Below, piece after piece: positions 55,402-64,000 of a DNA stretch of 64,000 bases (the stretch's first letter is position 1; the number at the start of each line of letters is the position of its first letter). The position numbers were made by a program, and so were the translations under genes. The notes under the pieces are model-generated. The model ran no database searches, was not told where the DNA came from, and saw only the letters and a list, made by a program, of their open reading frames with translations. Source of the stretch: Dactylorhiza incarnata (lineage: Eukaryota; Streptophyta; Magnoliopsida; Asparagales; Orchidaceae); NCBI GenBank assembly GCA_033032865.1, contig JAWHQI010000148.1:949501-1013500 (forward strand), given 5' to 3'.

Positions 55402-57197
55402 TTTTTCCTTCTTTTCTCTTATTTTTGTGAAACTCTTTTTTTTTCTGCTTTTGAGAACTTCTCTTTTAATTCCTGCATTTTTTAAAGAATGTTAATACAG
55501 GTATTTGGTCCAGCTTAAGGACGTTAAATAAAAGCGCTACTGGGAGACAACCCAGATTTCCTGATTTTGTAGTTTCTATCTAACTTCTTTTAGTTCAGCT
55601 TTAGCATATGTTTTTGTTGTTTCGAGTTTTGTGCTTGCAGGTTTTGTGTTCGTTGGTGCGGATGCTGCGGACTGTTCTTGATCGTAATCGTCTGGTATGC
55701 TCAATTCTGAGCATTGGGTAACACTTCCTCCCCTCTTTTTTTTTCTTCAATTTCTGGATGTATTATTTAGACTAAGTCTGGGGGAGCGAATGTTGTCATC
55801 CACTGTGCACGAGTTGCACTGCATATTAGAAGTTTGTTTCTTATTTATCCTAGTCATTATCATTGTTTGCATGCTTCACACATCATTTCACCCACTTGAG
55901 TGCGCGCTTATCTTTTTGTGGTTGTTCCGGTTAAACTATTTTGGTTGGAATGTGAAATAGGTTGTTAACGTAGGAATTATTATTTGGAGTGCGATGTTGA
56001 CTCATGTAGTGTTCTAGTCACTTCGCATGTTATGGTAGAATTTGAGTAGAACTAGATTGTCTCCATGCATCTAATTTATGTTTAGTATTTCTGCGTAGAT
56101 TTAGATTTGTTATACTCAAGTGGTGAATTTGAATGAAATTGACGATAACCCGGCGTTGTGTGCGTACGAGTGCTAGTCATGTGTTGCTCGAGTCGGGAGG
56201 AAGGTTTACCTTTCTCGTGGGCTAAGAACTTGCCCCAAGCGACTCTTGAAGCATGGGTGAGAGCGACTCGTCGAGTTAAACATGATGTAGGCCATCCTTT
56301 GGCTAGTTTGAGCTTTGTTATTCCATGTCCTTTTCGCTCACCTTTGCAAGCCAAATTTGTGCCTACCATTCCTTTGTTCAGCTCCTCTTCATCCACCAAA
56401 GCCCGAAGCTTATCCTACAACCGCAACCAAATAGTTGTTACCTACACTTATTATCTAGATTTGGTGTAATGTTGGGAATCGTTGTGATGTGAAGGGGAAA
56501 TAAAGTCTATTTGCTGATTTTGAACCAACCGGAGGATACATAATAGAAGCAAAGTATGTTAAAAGAAAAAAAATCTAGCAAAAAAAGAGAGTATATTGAA
56601 AAGAAATCCTTCCGAGATAAATAGAAAATCTGTTGGTATTTGTGAAGTAGACTGTGTGCACACCTGGTTTTCATGATAAGTCTGGGGGAGTGTCACACGA
56701 GCATAGTTTGTTGGTCTTGTGTGGTGCAGCGTTCCGTTAGCTCACTTGGGTTGCGTAGCCATCATGTTTAAATTTGAATACCATACCGTAACCTAAGCCC
56801 CAACTTAATCCTATAAGTCCTATTGATTTGACTTGTGAGTTTGCTAGCGCCGTGGAGAGAGTGTGACCGGGCGAGCGTATGGTTCACGACGTTGATGGAT
56901 TTCAGCGGAGTTTTTCCTAAGCCCCGATCTTTTGCAACACCCGCCTCAGTGTCTCGTCACTTTCATACCGGGCATGATCGTTCAAATTCTTCATAATTCA
57001 CCAACCGAGTATAACTAAATCTTTACTTACGCTTTAATACTTATGTAAATTAGTTAGCTTAGTTAGAATCTCCTTCTACTAGAATCTCTACTCGCATGCA
57101 TATGTTACTTCGCACCGTACTCCTTTGTGTAATTCTCTATGTTAACTCTCGTTTTCACACTCCGCCGGATTCGTTTGCTCGGGACGCGCAAACAGTT
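55402..57197 (+). other. Long noncoding 3' region of element B
   Basis: No supported gene over 1.8 kb. It holds the hairpin CTGGG/CCCAG (55540-55555), the hairpin ATGCTCA/TGAGCAT (55697-55714), and internal polypurine copies AAGTCTGGGGGAG at 55774-55786 and 56678-56690. Long blocks resemble 2923-4641 of element A, for example around 56190-56250 and 56850-56920. Confidence 0.65.
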
Positions 57198-57210
57198 AAG
57201 TCTGGGGGTG
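57198..57210 (+). other. 3' polypurine tract of element B
   Basis: AAGTCTGGGGGTG directly before the 3' LTR. Confidence 0.9.
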
Positions 57211-58725
57211 TGATGAGTCCTGATCATATACACTTTTTTGGACTCATCTGGGCTGTTTTTCAGTCATTTCACCAAACTTTAGCCTTGTTATAGTTTATAT
57301 TTGTTATTCCTTGCTAGGTGCACTTCTAGGCCCATTTTGGTGTGATTTCATGCTTTTCTTCATTAGTAGTTTTCATGCTCCGTTAGGTGCCACTTTCAGT
57401 GGCTAGATTCGTGGTTGTGCTGGAATAGGAGTCGTGCAGGTGTTCCCGGTGCAATTCTGCACAGGAACACTATGCACGATCACCGGTTCTATTGCGCACG
57501 ACCACTGGTCGTGCGCCACTGATCGTGTGCACTTAACCCTTTTTTCATGAGTTCTGTTTGGTGCAGTGCGCACGAGCATCTACGATAGTGCGCACGACCA
57601 CCGGTCGTGCGCCACTGTTCGTGCGCACTTATCATTAATTTTATGAGTTCTGTCTCGACCAGTGCGCACGACCACCGACGATAGTGCGCACGACCACCGG
57701 TCGTGCGCCACTGGTCGTGCGAACATTATAGTTTATAAATTTCGCATCTTGCAGGTTCCACCCAGGCAGTGCGCACGATCGCAGAATTCCAGTGCGCACG
57801 ACCACTGGTCGTGCGCCAATGACCGTGCGCACTATTTAAATCAGCGCCTATATAAATGCCTGTTCTGATTTTAGGTCATCATCCAGCCGCCGGGAGCGGA
57901 TCGCCTGTTCCGTACGCCGCCGACCACCATCTTGGGACGCCTCCACTTCATCTCCTACGCAAGGGGAAGTCTCCTCGATCCATTCCAAGCCTTCCTCCAT
58001 TGTCCGGGAGCGTTTTCCATCATCCGCAAGCCTCCAAGCAGCTATTTTCCCACTCCGACCCGGTGAGAAGAAGAGGAAATCTGAAGTCGAAGACGACGGA
58101 GCTACGTAGGGAGATCGTGACAGCTCTCTGCGCCGGAAGCATAGTCCGCCCGAGTCCGGAGGTAGCCCGACAACCTACCATTCCGGCCGTGAACGGCCGC
58201 TAGTCTTCACCCATCGGTTATCTCTTTCTTCTTTCCTTCATTGTACTCGTTGAATCGTGTAAACCGGAATATTGTGATGTTTGGTTTGTTTGAAATGAAT
58301 GTTTCTTTACTTTCCTTCATCGCTTGCTTGTGAATCACCCCGTTTCTACTCTCTCACTCACGCACGCACGCAAGGTGTTTGATCCGCGTTGGCAAGAGTT
58401 AATGGCGGTTGTGAAGAGGTGTTTGCGACCCTCACCCTCTCGCACTAGAGCACACTCCATCCGCCTCACGAAGCACGGCATCGCGGCCGTTGCATCCATC
58501 TCGCCTAGCGAAGCGGTGCCTTCGACCCGCATTTCTTTTATTGTTGTTAGGATTAGGACAAATCAACCAAAAACCCCCTTTTAATGTGTGTTGCGCTTGT
58601 GTAACGAGAGTCACACAACGCGATTCGTTCACCTAATCTGCATTCCTCAAGAGACCGACACTCGGGGATTCCACTCTCCACATTTATTACTTGACAGCGA
58701 CCGGTGCACTTGCCGACACGCATCA
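57211..58725 (+). repeat. 3' LTR of element B
   Basis: The repeat is 1515 bp, close to the 5' LTR except for lacking the 108-bp duplication. TATATAAAT is at 57849-57857, just after the palindrome array (57473-57833). Confidence 0.95.
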
Positions 58726-58730
58726 TACAC

Positions 58731-59055
58731 ATGTGATCTTATGCATCCCATACTACATATTACTGCTTGTAACGAAAAAGAAAATTTAATGGGCACGCAT
58801 GCGACCAACGTTATGCATCCCATACTACATAATAGTCGCATGTTGTCACCTATGAGGATACATATATAGACACATATTATGCATCCCATACTACATAATA
58901 TGCCCCGTATACTTCTTTCATGCTTATGAGTGTCGTGTCCATGCTTCAGCCGAGATTTATCGATGAACCATCGGTAGGTGTATGCAATGAATAATGTTTC
59001 TCACCAGGTGGTTAGGCGGGCCAACCAGACTATCCCAGCAACCCGGCCAACCTCC
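58731..59055 (-). repeat. Leader of chromovirus D with three direct repeats
   Basis: ATGCATCCCATACTACATA occurs at 58741, 58813 and 58879, spaced 72 and 66 bp. No gene. Confidence 0.7.
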
Positions 59056-59066
59056 CTCTGATACCA
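59056..59066 (-). other. Primer-binding site, tRNA-Met, chromovirus D
   Basis: The minus strand reads TGGTATCAGAG, two bases from the LTR. Confidence 0.85.
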
Positions 59067-59068
59067 AC

Positions 59069-61661
59069 TGCCACAACCCACATTTTCCCCGATATACTTT
59101 ACGTATTATCAAAGTAGGGGAGAATACGCGTCATGATGCCATGTCATGCAGGGGACAACTGCAGACACTCAGACAAACACTCTTTACGAACAATCGTACA
59201 AAATATAGGTATCTTTATGTCAAAAGATAATTTGAGCTGCTTTTAGGTTGGGACCGTGTCCTTCAGTCCTGTGGAATACTTAGTCCACAAATAAAAAAAT
59301 ATACGTACACGGCGGGAATATAGGTTCATTTACTATGTAAAAGCTTGAAAACCAAGTCTGTCTTCAAGAATAGCATATGCCAAGATTTATTATATATATA
59401 AGAAAATCCTTAGCATGATTTCACAATAGATGTTACATAATAAGAAAAAATTTTATGATATGCACTCTTTACAAAAAGTATCTCATCTAAATTAACAAGA
59501 TACACATTTCCCAAAGAGCAACTGCTATCTACCTCAAGGGAAGTACAAAATAGTAGCATCCCGCAAGTCCACTGAATACAAAAAAAGAAACCTTACGGTC
59601 TTCAACCACTGAAGTGAGCCCATAAGGTGACAATAAGGAAGGCAAAATATCTAGGACTGCTCCTCACCAAGAAGATCCTCTACCGGGGTAATAATAAGAA
59701 TGCCTCGGCCCAAAAGGGAGTAAGAAACAGTAATAATAAGAACAACATTAAATAATGAGAGTAATATGCAGTATGGAGCAAGGCACAAAAGTAGCAATGC
59801 CACGAACAAAGTTCATACATGAATTGAAAAGTAACCAAACCCTACCAAATTGCTTGCATGATAAGTTGAAAAGAAGGACTGTGGTGGGGGCCTTATACAT
59901 CCACCCACACTCCAGCCTATAAGCCCACTATGGTGGGGGCCTAACATACCACCCACACTCCAGTATAAAAGAAGCCACTGTGGTGGGGGCTTGAAATTCC
60001 ACCCACACTCCAGTATAAAAGATGTCAATGTGGTGGGGGCCTGAAATACCACCCACACTCCAGTATATAAGAAAAAAATATCATTTCAATTTATACTTAT
60101 AAGCAACTTACTTGGTTTGGCATTTCTTTTTCTATGGTGGCAAACCGAGCCAATTCAAATGAATCACAAGGTAATTCTTACCTTGGAATAACCAAAGAAG
60201 CACTTCCAAACAGCTGGAAAAGTCAGTACAATAACTGAAAGAATGTACAACATTATAAGAAGAGTCAAGAGGAATCAAAGGGAATATTTCCCAATATATG
60301 ACCAAAAAGACTCAAAACAATGAGTAACTACCTCATTAGTTGGCTTAATAAACCAATCAAAAGATGACAAGATAAACAGTCAGAATAACCCTTAAGACAA
60401 AATCACGACATAAACTAATCATTAACATAGCAGCGTTCGACAAGGGTCGTCACAAAAATTTAGGGTTTACAAAACACCCCCAAAGGAAACAACTCCTTAA
60501 CATCCCAGCCCACCTAACGGAGTTTATTGGGGCGACACGGGAAAGAACAAGAAGGATTGCAACTAAAAACACAACTACCAAAAGAAAATCGGCAAGGGCT
60601 ACCATCGATCGACGGGATGGCCTGCCGATCGACGGGAAGGCCTGCCGATCGATAATCGACGGGTGGTCCCGCCGATCGATGGGAGATTTCGTTGATCGAC
60701 GGGAACCTTCGTCGATTTTGACTTAGGCGCTCTAGTTCCGCTGATTTAAAATCTAAACCCACTACCAAGCCCTCCATGAAGTGACACAGCTGCTCCTAAA
60801 CCCTTCTAACAGGTAAGGAATTAAAAGCTAAATGAATTGAAACTTTATGAGTGATAATTATAATAATTATAATAATCATAAATAGAATAATAATAACAAA
60901 AATAATAAACATGACCCAGCCTGGTAAAAAATAGGGAAGAAGAACTTTTCTTGCCTTAACCAAAATCCAAAGCCGCAAAACCTCCTTCTCCGAGGAAGAA
61001 CTCGATGAGAGCTCTCCGACTCCCCACATCGGCGAGAGCTCCGACCACCTCCACCACCGGAGATAACCTCCGATGAAACCCTAGTCTCCGACCTCCTCTT
61101 TCTCTCGACTGGATCTCGCAAAAAAAATAAGAAAATAAAGATAGGTGTACGGCACGCCTAAGAAGAAAAGACAAATCCAAATTAAAGGACACAGGAAATG
61201 GAATCCTCCTTGATCCCACTAACTCCTCCTATAAAAATATGAGCAGATTTCATAAAATTTAAATATATATATATACTTTTACAAGAATATATTTATATAT
61301 ACTTTTACAAGCATCGCGCCGGAGGCGGGCAAAGCCCGCCGTCGTCGGCCGGGTACTGTCGCACTTGGCCGTATGGGCGGAGTCCCGTGTCGGGCACTAG
61401 TATATTTATAAGAATATATATATATATTGTATAGAATTTGATAAGGAAACTCTTATAAGATAATTCACATGCTAATTAAATATTTCATAACAGGATAAAT
61501 AAGGATTTTTATCAAACGCGGCCTCGCGAACACCCGAGATGGACTACGATGACACACCTACGACGGTAACACCCACGCTACAATGGACTTAATCATTCGA
61601 TCAAAAATAATAATTAATATTTTCATTTCAAATAATCTATTCAAAATTTTGGGGCGTTACA
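59069..61661 (-). repeat. 5' LTR of chromovirus D
   Basis: The repeat is 2593 bp. The minus strand begins TGTAACGCCCCAAAATTTTG, typical of Tekay-like LTRs, and ends GGTTGTGGCA. It contains a 4-copy tandem repeat (59878-60070), GATCGACGGG words (60605-60712) and a GC-rich island (61309-61400). Confidence 0.85.
59878..60070. repeat. Tandem repeat of about 60 bp, four copies
   Basis: Each unit has TGGTGGGGGCCT, then CCACCCACACTCCAG, then TATAAAAGA or TATAAG. Units start near 59882, 59930, 59979 and 60031. Confidence 0.85.
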
Positions 61662-62760
61662 CGGATCGAGTCATCTTTGGCAACATTCTGGTTCCAAATT
61701 TGGCAATCCCTCCTACCGCGCTGCGGTAAGGGTAGCACGCCGCATTAGCGTTATCTCTTTCCTAGCCATCAAATCTCCTTCCTTTTTTGCTCCTCAATCA
61801 GCATCATGATTGTGGGACTTCCATAAGTTACCGTCGGGCGATAGTCCTAATGCATCGCGGTAAGAGTTGTTATATTCACTCCTGACGACATTCCTTTTTC
61901 GATGAATGTTTCCTTCTCGACGACGTTTCTAAATATGAAGAAGCTACCGCCAGCGGTAGCATTAGCGCACCGCGGTAACTAACAGAGCACTGTATCTATA
62001 GAGGATCGTCGTCTTTCTTATTTGTACTCATATGGGCTTGAGAGCTAAAGTTCCTGCATACTATAAACACATGACATGTATGATCAAATATAATGAGATT
62101 TGTTTTTCTCAAACTAAGAGATGTGGAAAGCATGTTCCAATAGTCTTGTCCTTAACTGGGGAGGGTTCTAGTGGGGCCTTGAGAGGTACTAGGGGAAATA
62201 ATGCTAGGTTAAGCAATCTCTTTGGTTTGCATATGTGACTAACACCACAACCTACGACATGTGTGTAGCTCCTCAAGCCCATCCGACACGTATTACAGGG
62301 CTAGGGTGTAGACATATAGTTAGGGTATTTTTAATCTTAGGCATATTTATATTTTATCCATTGCATGAACATTATTATACATTTTATAATCATTTAATTC
62401 ATGCATCTTTAGTTTCCAAAAACTCATATTTTGTGTTTTGCATAATTACATCTTTTTGATCCTTCATGATTTTGAAAAACATGATATTTGAAAAATAACA
62501 TTTCACACCTTAGGCCAAAAATATTAAATCCGCAACTTTTTCAATATTTTTCAAAACTCTTGGCGGTAGTTGGTGTCCCTTATCTTCAAAAATAGTAATC
62601 AATAAAAATTATCGAAAACTATGATTTATATGCAGAAGAACAAATCTTTTTCTGCTAGCACCGCATGATAGTACCTAATGCCGACGGTAGAATTAAAATT
62701 CAAATCTCCCTTATTTTTGTATTTTTCTCTGGAATAAAAGATCATTAAACTGATGATGGC
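61662..62760. other. Unassigned sequence, probably remains of another LTR
   Basis: No gene supported; the short frames lack recognisable domains. Words CCGCGGTAA and CTACCGCC recur, and GCTACCGC/GCGGTAGC form an inverted pair at 61943-61960. This resembles the motif-array style of the other LTRs. The flanks of the Tat-like LTR at 62761 lie at its right end. Confidence 0.35.
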
Positions 62761-63670
62761 TGTACAACCCCGATATTCGCCAGGAAGAAATCAGCAGCTC
62801 GCGCTCGAGGAGGCGAGCCAAGAGGGGCAAACCCTGAACTCCGACGAGGCAGGCCAAGGAAGAGCAAGAGACTGCGCAGGCGAGCGAGCCCGGAACCTTG
62901 GGGTACAGTTAGCCATTTTGGGGTGCGGATAGCCATCCTGGGGTTCGCCGACCCAGAGGCTCGCGAGCTCCACTCGCGAGGGAGGTCGGCTTGGCCGGGT
63001 CGCTATTGGCGAGCCCAACCATTCGAGGAAGGAGTTCGCTAGGCGAGCCCGCCTAGAGGGAGAGCAAATAGTCATCCGGGGACTCGCCGAGGTAGTGCGG
63101 GCGAGCGAGCCATGTAATGTGCTGATAATACCTCTGGGGTTTGCCGACCCAGAGGCTCGCAAGCTCCACTCGCGAGGGAGGTCGCGAAGCGGGCTGGCTC
63201 GCCCCGTAAAAGTCTAGGAATGGATTTTTACCAAGAGGCCCCCGGTGGTCTGCGTTTAGCCTCTCCAAACAGCGGAGTTTGGCTGTTAGCAGACCAATCC
63301 GGTGTGCGGATAGTGAGAATGGACAGCGGGATTTGGTTATTGACAGACCACAAAACTAAAATCTATAAATAGACCTCAAAGGGCACCTTGGAGGAGGGCG
63401 GTTCAGGATCTTTGAGCTTTTCTCTCCCTAAGTCGCTTTGGTTTGGGTTCTCTAGCTCTCCAAGGTGCCCGAGTCTTAGCTTTGGCTTGGGAGGGGAAGC
63501 GCTCAACGATCTTCCGGGTTAGTGGAGAGAACTCCTCGCTGAGACTCGGGTCTTTTTTCTTTGCTCAAATCGTCGGCCTTATCTCTCCCTCGGGACCGGT
63601 AAGGGCTAGCTGCCCCTCATTTCGGTGAGGGCCCCGAGCTCCACAAGAGACCGAGAAATCGGTTTCAACA
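62761..63670 (+). repeat. 5' LTR of the second Tat-like element
   Basis: The repeat is 910 bp, from TGTACAACCCC to GGTTTCAACA. CTCGCGAG occurs at several sites, including about 62952, 62972 and 63169, and TATAAATAG is at 63364-63372. It lacks the TTCGTCGAACG block of the other copy. Confidence 0.9.
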
Positions 63671-63673
63671 TTT

Positions 63674-63691
63674 TGGTGCGGTGAGCGTGGA
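63674..63691 (+). other. Primer-binding site, tRNA-Phe
   Basis: TGGTGCGGTGAGCGTGGA matches the complement of plant tRNA-Phe 3' end. Confidence 0.9.
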
Positions 63692-63726
63692 GCGCGGCTG
63701 GTTCAAGAAAGTCCCAGAGAAGAGTT

Positions 63727-64000
63727 ATGGCTGGAGATGAAGAGCAGGGCGAGGAGTTCGGCGAGACCCCTCAGGAGGCAATGGCTAGGATGTTCGCGGA
63801 TTTCAGGAAGGAGGTGCTCGACACCTTGGGGTTCACGGTCACGGCTCTGCGAAGTGAGTTTGCGACCCCGGCACCTCAGACGACCACTCCCCCAACAACA
63901 GTCGGCGAGAGGGCACCAGGAGGAAGGGCTGGAAAAGAAGTTGCAGTTGAACCAGGACATGACAGGGAAGGGCGAGTGCTGTTCGCCAGTCCGGCGAGCC
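63727..64000 (+). CDS. Tat-like gag, N-terminal part
   Basis: Starts MAGDEEQGEEFGETPQEAMA and stays open to the window end (91 codons seen). It aligns with the broken copy at 14608 (MFADFRKEVLD and LRSEFAT in common). The capsid core would lie beyond the window. The stretch of Pro and Thr after SEFAT is a linker. Confidence 0.8.
   Translation, partial: MAGDEEQGEEFGETPQEAMARMFADFRKEVLDTLGFTVTALRSEFATPAPQTTTPPTTVGERAPGGRAGKEVAVEPGHDREGRVLFASPAS

Larger units (their letters stand above)
44339..58725 (+). mobile_element. Athila-type gypsy element B, deleted and rearranged
   Basis: LTRs at 44339-45961 and 57211-58725, target duplication TACAC (44334-44338 and 58726-58730), tRNA-Asp primer site and polypurine tract. 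It keeps gag and protease, lacks RT and RNase H, and has an inverted integrase segment followed by the integrase C-terminus. Element N (48791-54980) is inserted in the integrase. It is the nearest thing in the window to an autonomous relative of element A. Confidence 0.9.
58731..61661 (-). mobile_element. Chromovirus D, leader, primer site and 5' LTR
   Basis: The other half of element D: leader 59055-58731, primer site, then a 2.6-kb LTR. The leader joins 44333 when element B is removed, using the TACAC duplication. Confidence 0.8.
62761..64000 (+). mobile_element. Tat-like gypsy element, 5' end (runs off the window)
   Basis: Plus-strand LTR, tRNA-Phe primer site and gag start, the same family as 9023-16031. 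Its gag beginning is intact as far as can be seen. Confidence 0.85.

Noticed and set aside
61032..61219. Arg/Ser-rich small frames around 60876-61219
   Set aside because: They lie inside the LTR of chromovirus D, overlap each other in several frames and have no recognisable domain.

Overview
The window is repeat DNA from a flowering-plant genome. It contains no recognisable host gene, tRNA or rRNA gene. The plant call rests on primer-binding sites matching plant tRNA-Asp, tRNA-Phe and tRNA-Met, and on element types found only in plants: Athila-like, Tat-like and chromodomain Ty3/gypsy elements, and SIRE-like Ty1/copia elements. The species cannot be told from the sequence.

Left block (1-16031). 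Positions 1-6263 are a small non-autonomous Athila-type element (A) whose only gene is a zinc-knuckle protein with an acidic tail. Related LTR pieces follow (6264-7321, 7461-9022). Next is a minus-strand, gag-only Tat-like element (9023-16031). It holds an oppositely oriented, intron-containing gene with its own TATA box, a 96-bp tandem repeat where pol should begin, a broken gag, a tRNA-Phe primer site and one LTR.

Middle block (16032-42018). One minus-strand SIRE-like copia element is opened by two insertions. The first is a gag-protease-only copia element (17172-22092, target duplication CTTAT). The second is a plus-strand chromodomain gypsy element C (25843-36665, target duplication TGTAA), which carries a solo LTR in its gag (28753-30815, target duplication ATGAC). 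The SIRE-like element also has a long env-position gene (25066 back to 22427) with an intron.

Right block (42019-64000). An old minus-strand chromovirus D (42019-44333 plus 58731-61661) is split by an Athila-type element B (44339-58725, target duplication TACAC). B has lost RT and RNase H, has part of its integrase inverted, and is itself split by a young minus-strand non-autonomous element N (48791-54980, target duplication ATTAT, LTRs about 0.9% different). An unidentified, probably LTR-derived stretch follows (61662-62760). The window ends in a second Tat-like element in plus orientation (62761 onward).

Three patterns deserve attention. First, elements A and N each encode one zinc-knuckle mini-protein without a capsid domain, and the two share a C-terminal motif. 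Their noncoding 3' regions resemble that of element B, as expected if larger relatives mobilise them. Second, nearly every LTR family here carries its own set of short CG-containing palindromes or inverted motifs, often just upstream of a TATA box. Third, accessory genes are common: an antisense gene in the Tat-like element and an env-position gene in the SIRE-like element, the latter preceded by repeats of the LTR motif. Most retroelement genes are broken by stops, frameshifts, deletions, an inversion or nested insertions. The mini-protein genes of A and N are open.
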